The notes below the pieces were generated by a model. The model saw only the letters and a list, made by a program, of their open reading frames with translations, was not told where the DNA came from and searched no databases. The position numbers were made by a program, and so were the translations under genes. From positions 1,116,001-1,180,000 of the forward strand of contig JAUEDM010000008.1 of NCBI GenBank assembly GCA_033439685.1: a stretch of 64,000 nt of DNA, given 5' to 3'. Positions within the stretch are counted from its first letter, which is position 1. The number at the start of each line of letters is the position of its first letter. Positions 1 through 11,877 of the stretch are shown here, piece after piece. Source of the stretch: Apodospora peruviana (taxonomy: Eukaryota > Ascomycota > Sordariomycetes > Sordariales > Lasiosphaeriaceae).

Positions 1-523
1 AGGTGGCCGGCCGCACAACTGACGCGAACCATCTGGCCCTGCGGGTCCTTGACCTAGCTTACCTGCCGATATCGAACTCGGCAGCATCGGTATCAAGTCC
101 GGCCACGACGCCATCTTCGAAAAGGTCACGCTGGGATAGGCTGGCACCTTCCTCGACTCCGACGAAGAAACCACGCCTCTCGGAGCCTGTTGGCAGAATT
201 ACAACCCCTTCCGGTACTAAGACAACCACACCGGGGACGGCACAGACCGGACTCGATGATACTATGAAATCGCCATTCGTCCCCTTTTTCGCCGTCAACC
301 GTTGCCAACTATGGAGAATCCTCGGTGGACTCAAACACCCTCGCAACCTCAGAAGGTACAACACGACCCCATCACAGCCGTCATGTCCCAAGGAAGTATT
401 TAGAGTTGGACTAGACAAGAGTGGGTCGGGCAGGCTTTTAGAATATGTTAATATCAAATAGTTATCAAATTGAATTCCTTTCCTACCAATCTCGCCGTAC
501 CGCCCTCAGCGACCTTTAGCATC
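1..523. other. no supported gene
   Basis: Open frames run on both strands here (about 3-461 forward, 59-457 reverse), but neither has a recognisable domain or a convincing ATG context. One forward frame resembles protein but is interrupted by several stops. It could be the end of a decayed gene entering from the left edge. Nothing firm is seen. Confidence 0.3.
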
Positions 524-1079
524 CTAAGGCATGTAGCTTGCTTTATGAACCTTCCAATCTGCTCTTTGATGCCCTTTGCCACAATATGCCGCGACTTTAC
601 ATCGCCCGCATCTCATAATCCCTTCCGTCTTTCCACAGATTTTGCAGGATATATTCCCGGCACTTGTCTTGCACAGTAAAGTCCCCCGCCTTGGACTCCT
701 GCTCCCACCTCAGCCATCATGTTCTGGACGCTCTTTCGCATCTGAGTTTCGCATTCGGCCTTCCCACATATGTGGTTAACCCATATAACAACAAAGGGAT
801 CCTGCACGTTGTGGAGCCAAGACATGGGCGTCTGTAAGATGCCAGCTGAAGGCGAACCGCAGTTCCCACAAAAAGGCTTTGAAGCGGCGCGACAATCTGC
901 TTGGTGCTCTTTCAAGATGAGCTGTATCGCGGCCAAAAACCGGCTAACATACTCAGCGTCTTTCTGCGCAGCTTGAGTCTGCTCATAGACGACGAGACTG
1001 CGAGGAATATTGTGATAAACTTCAGCTCTTCACTGGCCTCGTCGCAGTGAAATTCGAAGCGGACCGGACAGGTAGCCAT
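524..1079 (-). pseudogene. MYND-type zinc finger protein, frame-broken
   Basis: Starting at the ATG at 1079 (MATCPVRFEF), the reverse strand encodes a recognisable fungal MYND-family protein that cannot be read in one frame. A middle segment has the family-like run CGNCG...PMSWLHNVQDPFVV...ICGKAECE. The C-terminal part has a good MYND finger, CKICGK...CGRCK followed by AAYCGKGHQRADWKVHK, ending at 524. The frame changes near 1005 and again between about 640 and 720. No GT..AG intron of suitable size explains these changes. The first change could be a single missing A. MYND fingers are protein-interaction modules; no enzymatic domain is visible. It is either a decayed gene or a gene damaged by sequence errors. 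Confidence 0.6.
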
Positions 1080-2046
1080 GACTTGGAGCAGTAGAGATGC
1101 AGTTCAAGAGAAAATAAGACGTAAATGAACAACACTTCAAATAGAATTTATCCGCATATTTCATGGAATCTTTCCCAATCAGCTCATTTCCCCACTTTCT
1201 GCACAACCTTTTGTTGGGAATGAATGTGCGACTTGTCAGGTATATCCGTTATCATAGGCCTGAAACTCTGCACTAATGTAAGCCACCAAAACATAGTGTC
1301 CTTATCAGAACCCCGGTTGATGGCTATTGACAACTCCACATGTTGAGATTGACGGAATCTCTAATATCGTTCCTCAAGGCTCTTTAGGCAAACCGCTTAC
1401 GGTTTGCGTCTCCTGTACTGCATCAATGTCACGGGACTAGACCGTGACAGCCGTTGACAGCTGCCAAATGCTCTGGCAGGCTGGTGGTGGCCTGGACGGC
1501 ACCACAGGACTTGATTGGGTACTAGCGTATGGCTCTAGTCCTCATCCGGACCAGCGCTGTGCACGAACCAACCCTTAAAGGCCAATCATTGGGCGTTGCG
1601 GGGCTCGGCAGTTGATTCAACCCAGCACAGCCCCGAATCTCATCATACGGGCAGCCGACTGGCTCATGTCAGGTAAACGCCCTAATAACTGCAGAACTCG
1701 TCGGTCTTTGATGCCCAGTGCTACGGCGCGCGGCAGGCGTTGTGTCACCCGAAAATGCCCAACAAAGCCTCGACAATTGCCGCCTTACATTTTTAATTGG
1801 CTGACAATGAACCAATACTCAGCTGATTTGCATCAGCGAGACACGCACTGCAACAGTTCGAACGGCTGCCAGATCAAATGATTTCCAGGTGTCTTTGGCT
1901 GGGCTCCGCCATGGATGCAACCAAACTCACTCATCATCTTCCACAGTACCACCTTTAGCAGAAGGCCACCAACGCAATTCCACCTCTCCCCAATCCAATC
2001 GCAACTTTACCCAAAGAGTTATGTGAGCTTTATCATCGCCCAAGAT
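1080..2046. other. intergenic region upstream of the NLR gene
   Basis: No supported gene. Scattered short frames lack domains. The last part is the presumed promoter and 5' leader of the NLR gene. It includes an alternative in-frame ATG at 1915 that would add 44 residues with leader-like composition. Confidence 0.4.
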
Positions 2047-5000
2047 ATGGATTTCATTTGGCGGACTCGAAAGACATTACGTTCACGGCGTAACACGGAA
2101 GCACGCTGGCCCGCTCCGCGGGAAGCGGGCCGTATTGATCCCCCAATTCAACCTCTACGGGAAAAGATTAATCGGATCACACACGAGCTAGAGATTCAGG
2201 ATTCTAAATACGCTTTCACCAGCAAGATATGGCCAAGCTTACGGGACGAATACGACATCATGAGGGAGGGGTTGGAAAAGCTTTGCAAGAATGCTCTCGG
2301 GAGCAAAAATATCAAGAGCCAAGTCCAGAGCAGAACCAAGACAGCGGATTCAATCAAAGCATCGCTTGATCGGCGCGAGAAGGTGTTGCCAAAGCACCAA
2401 AAGCAGTTCGAGAATTTCTCCGAAATATTCAATGCGATTCATGACCTTGTCGGGGTCAGAATCATACTGGAATACCCAGACGATATACAGAAAGCCATTC
2501 GGTTCATCGAGGAGACTTTCCAAAAGGAGAGAGACCCGGTCGTCTTCCAATTTGATCGTGAGGTCGGCCAACACTGGAAAACATGGTTCGGAGCCTACCA
2601 GACTCTGAATTACCGACTCCGCCTGAAAAACGACAAATCCGAAACCCTTTCTCAGTTCCGCGGCGTCCTGTTCGAGATACAGCTTACAACAATTGCCGAG
2701 CATCTGTACAACAAATTTGCACATCCACTCTTGTACAAGGACTCCGGTGGCACTCTTAGTCGCCAAGATGAGATGGTGATCGACATGTCGCATGGTATAT
2801 CTCTTTGCTATTCACTCTGCTTGATGTACATGAAAGAAAAACTAGGGAAGGACTCCGACAAAATCCAGGACAAGGACATATTATTGGCGGAAACAAACAG
2901 CTTCCACCAGAACCTGACTAGAGAGACAAGCTTCGACACTTTTGCCAACCCCGAAGGTCTTGCAACAGCAATTGATATTCCTCCCGAGGCATACAAGTCC
3001 GCTGCCGATCTCAGAGAGTGGATAGACGGAAAAATAAAGTATGCAATTCCCTGACTTCTAACATAATGGGTTCTAACAATCAGTAGCGACATTCTTACCG
3101 AAGTACGCTCTACTTCGCAAACAATCCGGGAAGCAGTACTCTCCAAGCTCCCTGTTGCTGAGGGCGCGGCTTTCGACTCACATGCCGAGGAGCACAACGC
3201 ACGATGCCACCCCGACACCCGAACCGAGCTCCTCAGCCAAATTCAGAACTGGGCGAACGATTCTCAAGCCGAGAACATCTTTTGGCTGAATGGCATGGCA
3301 GGGACAGGAAAATCTACCATCTCTCGAACCGTGGCCAAGTCGTTCGCAGATAGCGGCCTGCTTGGCGCGAGCTTCTTCTTTAAAAGGGGGGAGGGCGACC
3401 GCGGCAAAGCCGCCCGGGTTTTCCCCACAATTGCCAGTCAGCTTGTGTGCACAATCCCTACCCTGGCGCCATATGTCAGAAAGGCCATCGACACCAATCC
3501 GGCCGTTCCCACGAAGGTATTGAGAGACCAGTTTGAAGAGCTCGTTCGCAAGCCTCTAAACTGTATTCAGTACACCACAACACTTGTGATCGTCATCGAC
3601 GCTCTTGACGAATGCGATGGAGATAACGACGTGCGGAATATCATCTCTATACTTGCCCGAGCACACACGCAACCCTCAGGACGTTTGAGGGTTTTCATCA
3701 CCAGCCGGCCTGAGCTGCCCATTCGCCTCGGCTTTAAAGACGTCCGAGGAAGGTACCAGGGTTTAGCTCTACACCAGGTTCCGGAGCCAATTGTGGAGCA
3801 GGATATATTCACATTCTTGGAATATGAACTCGCGAGAATCAGAAATGAATCCAACAGCCAGGCCCTAGAAGGCCTAGAGCTGCCGCTAGATTGGCCCGGC
3901 AATCACGTCATTCGAACTCTCGCTCAGATGGCCGTCCCACTGTTCATTTTCGCCGCAACCGTCTGCCGCTTTATTGGAGATCGGTGTTCAGACCCCGCCG
4001 ATCAGCTGGAGAAAGTCTTGCAGTATCAGATGAAGACCCACGATTCCGAACTCGATAAGCTCAACGCGACATATCTCCCAGTTCTCAATCAGCTTATTAT
4101 CGGACGTAATAATCCGCAGAAGAACCGCCTATTAGCTGAGTTCCGAAATGTCGTTGGCCCTATTGTCCTCCTTGCTGAGCCGCTCTCAGTGTCGTCACTC
4201 GCACAACTTCTCAACTTCTCCCCTAAAGCCATACACAGCAAGCTCAACTCTCTCCACTCTGTCCTAGATGTCCCTTCACAACTCGATGCCCCAGTCAGAC
4301 TCTTTCACCTGTCATTTCGCGACTTCCTCGTCGACCCGACCAAGAGTACCACGAATGACTTTTGGATCGATGAGACAAAATATCACAAGACGCTTGCGGA
4401 TCGATGTCTCCAAGTTATTAACCCACACCTTAGGAGAGATATCTGCAATCTACAAATGCCGGGAAAGCTGCGGTCTGAGGTCGACCAGCGAACTATCGAT
4501 ACCGCTCTGCCGCCTGAGATCCAGTACGCTTGTCAGTACTGGATCCACCACTTGAAGGAGAGCAGAGGCAGCGTACAGGATTGGGGCTTAGTCCACAGCT
4601 TCCTGAGGAGCCATCTCCTTCACTGGCTTGAAGCGCTCAGCCTTATAGGTCGAATCTCGGAGAGTATCGGCATGGTAGACGATTTGTTAGCCCTTAGTGT
4701 GTGTTGCGCCCTTGCCCACTGTCCCCAAAACATACTAACATCGCCTTCAGTCTGCAGACGCCGTTGAGATATCAGGATTTCTCCGCGATATAAGAAGGTT
4801 CATTTTAAGCAGTCGGTCAATCATCGATATAGCACCTCTTCAAGTATACGCTTCAGCACTTGTGTTCAGCCCGACCCACAGTATAACAAGAGATATATTT
4901 AAGCACGAAATACCAAAGTGGATTACTTCCGGGCCAATTGTAGAAGAAAATTGGAATGCGTGCCGACAGACGTTAGAAGGGCATAGCCATCGGGTCAGCT

Positions 5001-5593
5001 CAGTCGCGTTCTCTCCCGACTCGAACCTCGTTGTATCCGGGTCAGGTGACAACACCGTCAAGATCTGGGATGTCGCGACGGGCCATTGCACACAGACGTT
5101 AGAAGGGCATAGCCATTCCGTCGGCTCAGTCGCGTCCGTCAGCTCAGTCGCGTTCTCTCCCGACTCGAACCTCGTTGTATCCGGGTCAGGTGACAAGACC
5201 GTCAAGATCTGGGATGTCGTGATGGGCCATTGCACACAGACGTTAAAAGGGCATAGCTATTCCGTCAGCTCAGTCGCGTTCTCTCCCGACTCGAACCTCG
5301 TTGTATCCGGGTCATGGGACAAGACCGTCAAGATCTGGGATGTCGCGACGGGCCATTGCACACAGACGTTAGAAGGGCATAGCGGTTCGGTCAGGTCAGT
5401 CGCGAAAATCCCTTATCGCTTAGAATATGGTATAGTGGACAATAAGTGGATTACAAGGGGCTCAGAAAACTGGCTGTGGCTGCCTCCGGGATGTCGAGGA
5501 ACATGTTCAGCTGTAGCAGCATCTACGATTGCTATTGGCTGTTTGTCGGGACATGTCCTAATTATCACAGTCGCGACAGACAACTATAACTGA
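2047..5593 (+). CDS. NLR-type protein: RelA/SpoT-like + NACHT + WD40
   Basis: Three exons (2047-3038, 3084-4698, 4751-5593) give about 1149 residues. Residues ~40-270 resemble the RelA/SpoT nucleotidyltransferase fold: RTKTADSIKASL, then DLVGVRI, then a late FEIQLTTIAEHLYNKFAH. The usual YxxxH position reads YQTLN, so that His is replaced. A NACHT NTPase follows, with Walker A GMAGTGKST (~400) and Walker B VIVIDALDEC (~500). WD40 repeats begin near residue 940: three full copies and a divergent fourth. In fungi, NACHT-WD40 proteins act in non-self recognition and programmed cell death (het-e/het-d type), with the N-terminal domain as effector and the repeats as sensor. The RelA/SpoT-like effector role is inference. 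Start 2047 is preferred over the in-frame ATG at 1915, whose extension looks like untranslated leader. Confidence 0.85.
4967..5410 (+). repeat. near-identical WD40 tandem repeats, 126-bp unit
   Basis: Unit starts are at 4967, 5093, 5237 and 5363. The spacing is 126, 144 and 126 bp. Units are almost identical at the DNA level, which points to recent duplication or gene conversion. The second unit carries an extra 18 bp that duplicates its neighbouring sequence (SVGSVA/SVSSVA). The fourth unit diverges after about 40 bp and the protein ends soon after. Confidence 0.9.
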
Positions 5594-5927
5594 TCTCTCT
5601 CTTTTTCTTCTTTCATAGCGTGCCACAGGAGGGGTCCGGGGGGCTCTCTTAATTTAAAACCGTCGTAGTATTCTAGAATCTTCCATATCTTAGTTTCGTA
5701 TGGACCTGCATCTACATACAGTTATCTAGTAGAAAAGACTAGTAACGTTATTGGCTGCAATGCACTAGAAAATGGGATTTGTCAACTTCGCCACCAGCGT
5801 CACCACCAGGGTCGTGTCACGTGCCACATAAGAAAGTAGGGTCAATCTCCTATAATCTATAGTATGCTATGAAAATAGTAAGACAAAGAAAAAAAAGAAG
5901 AAAGAGCAAAATTACAATGCGCTCGAG
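5594..5927. other. intergenic, 3' flank of the NLR gene
   Basis: AT-rich sequence with no supported coding potential, lying between the NLR stop codon and the inferred 3' end of the LINE relic. Confidence 0.4.
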
Positions 5928-8900
5928 CGAATGGATGGATGGATGAAATTTATTTCGCCTGGAGGCACTAAGCCTAAAGGACCTATACACGCTAACTACA
6001 TTCGGTTCATTCAATTCTACCATTGTCTTGTCCAAGCCCTCTACTTTTCATCTTTAGACCACCCGACGCCTCTTGTATTATTAGCAGATCGCCTGGGAGT
6101 TTATATTCTCCAAGTGTTCAGCGTCCTATCTTCAGCAGCTAAAGCAGGACCTGCTGGTTGAGGCTACGTGGGCCCCTTGGTCAAGTTCTCTTACTGCGAT
6201 CGATCTATTCTCTGTGCGTCCAAATCCAGTCTTCCTGTTGACATGGCATACTTGATCGTTGCCCGAACTGCCTTCATGTCTGGCGACCATTTCTTGGGTC
6301 TGATGGCGCTTTTACTCCCAGATAGAACGAGAGACTCCCCCGTCTTGTTGTTGTACATTGCAGCATACCTTCTCGTAGAGCCGTCCATCTTACGCATCGT
6401 AGCAGGAAGTGATCCACAGTTTCCCTCCCGTGACTGCAATCGCATAGGGCGGATTCAGCTGCCCTGATTCTATATAAAAATCCGTTCAATCTTGCCATAC
6501 CTGTCCGGAGTTGTGCCAGTACACAGGCCTCATTTCGCTTCAGCTTGTTGTACAGGTCGTGCGTGTGTCTGCCTGAGAGCGCCACATCAATGATCTTTGA
6601 GAACTTGCCCACCCCTTCCGGGAGCCTTGTTCGCTGTTGCTTGGTCGTTGCTAGTCTAATGGCAGTTGACTTGGCGTGCTGTACGTGGAGGTATGGTGCA
6701 TGCCCTCGCTTTGTTGCCCTTTGTGCTGCTGCTTTTGCTTCAGATCCCAGTGAAAAGTCACTATCTGTTGGTACCCACTGGAAGACCACTGAGTTACCTC
6801 TTTGGTTCAGCAGTTTGGTCGACTCGTATATTTGTCGTATCGTGGCTTGACCTGACTGCTGCTGCGGTTGACCAATTGCTCTCAGCGCCGATTGGTTCCT
6901 TGTGAAAATTGTGATATGTCTGTGACAGACGGTCGGTGACACATTCTGCAAAGCCGTTGCTATAGCCAGTAATTCTGCGGTATACGGATTCTGCTCTTCC
7001 CTTGTTCCAATGGTTACCGCCTGTTTTGTCGCTGCTTCATCCGTCCTATGGAAGAGGGTGTCCCGTACACAGCTGCCCATACCAACCATGCCTCTCTTTA
7101 CAGACACGCCAGTAGCGATCACAATGCCTGTTGTTTTACTCACTACTTCGGCTGCTTTCTTCCGGTCTGGTTCATATCTTATCTGTAGACGTGGCTCCCA
7201 AGGCGGGATGGCGTACTCTCTGATAGTCTCCATCCGATAGACACATACTCCTTCCATTAATTGGGCGATTCTCTGAAGTGGGGAGACAAATCACACTGTT
7301 GTTCGGATTTTCTTCAATGCGAACGGATGTGTTCCGGGCAGTGTATGGATATTGATCCATAATCTAGCTGCCCCCTGGGCATGACGTTCTCGTATCGAAG
7401 GAATGCTGGCTTCCGCTTCTGCCACAGCCGTTGCTACTGTTCGAAAAGCCCCTGTGATAGCCAAAGCCCCGGTCTTCTGTGCCCTGTTTAACCAACTCAG
7501 CGCCTTTTCCCCGTACGCGTGCATCCAGACGTTTGTAGCGTAGCCCGTGACAGGGGCGACCGTCGTCGTGAATAGCTGTCTCGCTGTCCGTGGAGAGAAC
7601 ATCTTCAATCTCTTCAAAGCTAAGGCCGCTGCAAGACCCTTGGCTGCTGTCCTGGCTATATGCTGCTTATAGCGGAGTTCGCAGTCCATAATAACCCCCA
7701 GGATCTTTGCACTGTCTTTGGGTTTGACTGTCTCTCCTTTGATCGTATACAGAGCCTCCGATGATCGTGCCTTGGTCCTTGTGAAGTGTATGATGGCTGA
7801 CTTTTCGCCTTCGAACTGGGCGCCACTCCGACGTTCCCAATCTTGGGCTCTTTCTATAATAGCTTGGATGCCTGCGCGGTTGGATTCTGCTGAAGGACCT
7901 GTCACCCAGGCTGTGTAGTCGTCAATAAAGGCTATTGCCCTTCCATTCGCGTCAATCTTGTGTTGAACTCGATCTGCATTGAAGAAGAGGAACAATATTG
8001 GAGATAACGGCGATCCTTGCGGGAGACCTGCCTAAGGTAACTCTTGCCTTTCAGACGTAAATCCGTTTACGACAACGGTCGCTGTACGCCTGGAACAGAA
8101 CGTATCAATCCACCTAACCAGGGTTTCTGGTATACCTCTTGATCGAAGTCTCTGGAGGAGTCTGTGCTTGAAGACCCCGTTATATGCCCCTTTAATGTCA
8201 AAGCTAATCAGGCTGAGTAATTTTCTGCAGCTCCACGCTTTGTAGACCTGTTCTTGCAATAGGAGGAGGGCCTGTTCGGTTGAACGTCTCTTTCTAGCCC
8301 CAAAGTGGTTAGCAGGTAGAAGACCAAAAGTCTCCACGGCGTAAGATATACGTTCCGCAACGACTGTCTCCAGCACCTTGCCTAGCGTAGAGAGCAAGCC
8401 TTATGGCCTATCTCCTGACAGTTGTAGCACTGGGTTGGGCCAACTTGGGGAGTAAACACGGATGTATAAGCAGATTCTCCCGCTAGGTGGAAGTAATGGC
8501 TGTCTAAGGGCCGTCTGGCATCGCTGCCCTTCGTGACATACTCGACCATCGAACCATATGCTTTGCCTACGTCCTTTCTGCTAAGCCAGGCAATCTTTGC
8601 GATATTGACTTCGTTCTCTGCTCCTAGCGCTTCCGTTGCTCCCCGGGGGATATTCCCGTCCGCATCGAGGACTGCAGTTCGGTTGGCGTTGTCGACTCTG
8701 ATCGGGTACAGTTGGTCTCTGAGTACCCGCACTCCAGGGACCGGAATCTTCTGTGCTGCGTCCTTGACAATCTGCATCTCATTTTCGTCTCTGCAGATTA
8801 TTTAACCCGATCAGGGTTCCGGGCTTCCCTCACTGCTGCTGCACAGCGCCAGTTTCCCTGATTCTCACAAGTTTGGATTTCTGTCTACTGCCTTCCTGAT

Positions 8901-9650
8901 CTCTGCCACCTGGACCTTTCCCTTTTCCCTTTCCTCCACTCTGGATGTATCGACAGTACAGAACAGGGTGTCCGTAACGGCTGTAGGCATTATATTCGAC
9001 AGAGAAAGAGTGCGTAACCCGCTAGGTTGGCTCGCCGGTGGCGTCCCGGCAACATCGGCGTATGATGCCCTGGGGCTCGTTTCGGCTGAAGTAGAAATGG
9101 CCGGGTTGCGAGCAAGGACATCCATCTGGTCTCGGACGTGTCGTAATTCCTCCGACAAACTGGGCATTGGTGTCTGCCAGCGCGTTTTCTACCTGACGTA
9201 GTTGACGGTTCAGTTCTTCAATCGTGTTTTGCTGTCTGGTCACCACTGCGCAAAGTTCGCAGATTGTATTTCCTTGCCCTTTGACTATATCGTGCATCTC
9301 GTCTCGTTGTTCATTGATCGCCTCCAGGAGCTTCTGAAGCGCCGACTTTCCTGTCTCTGCCACGTTGTTCGTTCTGTTCCCACCTCCCAGTATCCGTGTT
9401 GTCTTCGATGTCGCGGGCCGCATGGTGTCGCTGATATTTTTTGTTGATATAGTTGTCGCGTCTTCGAGCGATTGCATGGCTTCTCGCATACTTTCGCGCT
9501 CGGTTTCACGTTGCGTGTTGGTCGTCGGGGCGGCGTTAGCTGGTCGGACGTGTTGACCATGATTTCGCCCTGCGTCGCCGCCATGTTGGCGCTAATCTGC
9601 AGGGAGGTAGGTACAAACTTCTCAAAGGACTACCTCTCCTTAAATTTGCG
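5928..9650 (-). mobile_element. degraded Tad-like LINE retrotransposon
   Basis: Read on the reverse strand from an ATG at 9584: a gag-like ORF1 with coiled, Gln-rich segments and a zinc knuckle beginning CYNCQEIGHK (near 8410). A reverse transcriptase segment follows (8397-7291) with the LPQGSPLSP motif and AFIDDYTAW in place of the usual xADD box. An RNase H-like C-terminal region (about 7257-6274) ends with CDC...ETVDHFLLRC. The endonuclease and the start of the RT are missing: the knuckle runs directly into the RT palm near 8390. A TAG at 8032-8034 interrupts the RT. ORF1 changes frame at least twice. The (ATGG)n-type tail at 5933-5946 is the likely 3' end; the 5' end is approximate. The element cannot be autonomous. 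Confidence 0.85.
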
Positions 9651-10382
9651 ATAAAAGATCGATCTCTGATCCAGGTTGGTTTGGTCGGTGTTCTGCCTAG
9701 TATTTTAGTACTTACCGGCCTTGGGTATATGTGTCTTTTGGAGGAGTATGGTAACATGCATGATAAGAAGGATATTTCAAGCTAATAATACTACATCAGC
9801 GGCTTGTTTGCCAGCTCATGGGCCAATTCAAAGCTAATATTTAGATTGTACACAAACAAAACCGGAGGTGATTTGATAATCACAGCAAGACTCGAACACA
9901 AGATGAAACACGGAATTGTAAGAAGGGACACTCATATTGTAATGTGTGAGTATTTCAATCACAGAAGGACAACAAGCCTGGAAAGGAATGACTACATCAT
10001 TTAAAGATGATGGCCGTCTTCAGTGTGAACTACTAGTAATATTAAGCCTACCTAGGAAAACATCTGAATTTCACCACTGATGTTGCACTGGAGACAATTG
10101 GAGACAACTGGAGACAGCACTGCAATTTTAGCCCCGCGCAAGGGGTATTTTTAGGGCCAATCTGAGGTCGCGCATCAAGCAGCTCTTTGCGGCAGTTCCG
10201 CTCACCATGACATCATAAGCATGTATTTTATCATCTGATTCCGCACCCATTTCTCGACTCCAATCTCAACCACAACTCACGTTACCGCAACTGCACAAGA
10301 CATCTCAAGAGATCCAGAGATTAACAACACGTACCAGTCAATCAGGCAGTCATTTGAAAAAAAAAAAAGGACAAAGCCGACC
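9651..10382. other. intergenic, with short repeats
   Basis: No gene seen. It contains three near-copies of a 10-bp unit (GGAGACAAYT) at about 10090-10116, followed by a 22-bp string at 10115-10136 that recurs exactly at 39619-39640. A poly-A run (10360-10369) sits just before the next gene and probably lies in its leader. Confidence 0.5.
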
Positions 10383-10610
10383 ATGGATCCCCAAAACCCC
10401 CTCGCCGACCGTGAAAAGGCACTGGAGAACCAGTGGATCAGAGAGAAGGAGTACGTCTTGTTGACTGTTAGCAATCAGACTTGTCCGCTAATACGATACA
10501 GAAAGCAAATGGCCAAGGACAGATCCGCGAGAAAGACACAGGCGAAGAGCGGTTCCGCCCAAGGCGGACAGGGACAACAGGCCGGAAGTAGCAATCAGGA
10601 GCAAAAGTGA
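10383..10610 (+). CDS. small hydrophilic protein, IF1/IATP-like
   Basis: Two exons (10383-10450, 10502-10610; intron GTACGT..CAG) encode 58 residues. Residues ~8-35 (LADREKALENQWIREKEK) match the general pattern of the ATP synthase inhibitor IF1 helix, a charged REKAxE...REKEK segment. The C-terminus is low-complexity and rich in Gln, Ser and Gly. No mitochondrial presequence is evident, so an inhibitor role in mitochondria is uncertain. The intron assignment is supported because splicing joins two charged helical halves, whereas reading through adds an unrelated 17-residue insert. It could instead be a short uncharacterised fungal protein. Confidence 0.6.
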   Translation: MDPQNPLADREKALENQWIREKEYVLLTVSNQTCPLIRYRKQMAKDRSARKTQAKSGSAQGGQGQQAGSSNQEQK

Positions 10611-11007
10611 AGGGAGTCAGAGAATAGCGCCGGAGCCGACGAGACTGGTGATGGCTTCAAGCACTCTATGTCGGATTAGACACCGGGGTGCCTGTATTTA
10701 ATCTTGAGTTTTGTCTTGTTGGACCTCCACTGTTGTATGATTGAATGCATACAAGGACCATGGTGATCCCCTACCAGTCTCCTGTCGTGATTATTACTCG
10801 TTATATAATAATATAACCATTTCCAACCACCCCTCCAACCACCCCTCCTGTTCTTAATTATCTTATCAGTCCCGATACAGTCACGTCCGTCTCCAGCTAT
10901 CGACGCCCGCGCCCCCGTTCCTAACCAACTCTGAGGACGTCCGACGTCGTCCATCCAATCTCTCAACACGAGAAATTCCCGACATTCGACATCAATCTTC
11001 AAGAAAC

Positions 11008-11451
11008 TCAACATAGCCAAACAGGTAACAGGGGCATCACGCTCAGTATCCCAAAGAAAACAACTTTAACCGCGCCATCCATCTCGCCAACCCAGTCCCA
11101 GGCAGTCTTCCCTTGGCTCCTATTCAACAGGACATAGAGAACCACCTCGGCTGCAAGCAACTGCACGAGCGCCAGCAGGCCAACCAAGAACGCAGACATG
11201 GCTATCGGCATGTGTCGCTTTTTCCCACCCTGCGTCGTCCAGAGCACATGGCGATGGAGCTCGCTGACGCCGACATCCGCAGCCCGCCAGACGGCGAGGA
11301 ACATGATGGGCATCTCGATGAGCTGCGCATATCGGGCACCTATCAAAGGCTCGATGAAGGGCACACGGATGCAGCCGCAGATAAAGCCGGCGAGGAAAGT
11401 AAGACCAAAGTAAACCGCGCTGCCGTGGTAGATTATTGTAATGGGAAGCAT
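11008..11451 (-). CDS. four-helix integral membrane protein, unknown function
   Basis: Single-exon frame of 147 residues from an ATG at 11451. Four hydrophobic segments are visible: residues ~10-30 (AVYFGLTFLAGFICG), ~42-58 (around EMPIMFLAVW), ~85-108 (AFLVGLLALVQLLAAEVVLYVLL) and ~127-146. A basic cytosolic-type loop (TQGGKKRH) lies between helices 2 and 3. No catalytic motif or named family was recognised. It is transcribed convergently with the small IF1-like gene; about 400 bp separate the two stops. Confidence 0.6.
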   Translation of the reverse strand: MLPITIIYHGSAVYFGLTFLAGFICGCIRVPFIEPLIGARYAQLIEMPIMFLAVWRAADVGVSELHRHVLWTTQGGKKRHMPIAMSAFLVGLLALVQLLAAEVVLYVLLNRSQGKTAWDWVGEMDGAVKVVFFGILSVMPLLPVWLC

Positions 11452-11877
11452 TTTGTTGGTGATTGAGTGTCGTCGGATGTCTCAGGGGCGCGTGTCATTT
11501 GGGTGTGAGAGTCTCGACCGGCGTGATATGACTTGTACAAGGAAGCGAAGACTAAAAGGCAGATAACGATGTCATGGCAGACGTTGCAGAAAGCTGAATG
11601 ACGATGGTGGCACCTTTGAAATTTGCGGCTGAAGATGCCAAGTCCGATGTTACGATAGGATACGGTATGGTACGGTATGGTAGCAACCTAGATGTCGGAT
11701 ATAAAAAAAATGCAAAATCCGGCACGTGTAATCCGTACGGATATACGGGTTACGGACGCTCGCTTGGCTGCTTGGCGCCAGGGGGAACCGAAAATGATTT
11801 CTCAGCATCCAAATCGACTTTACGATCATCGTGACCAGACTCAATCTCATCACCGAATACCAGATAAATCAGCCAAA

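Noticed and set aside
1612..1881. Forward 89-residue open frame upstream of the NLR gene
   Set aside because: No domain and composition unlike protein; it ends just before the NLR leader.
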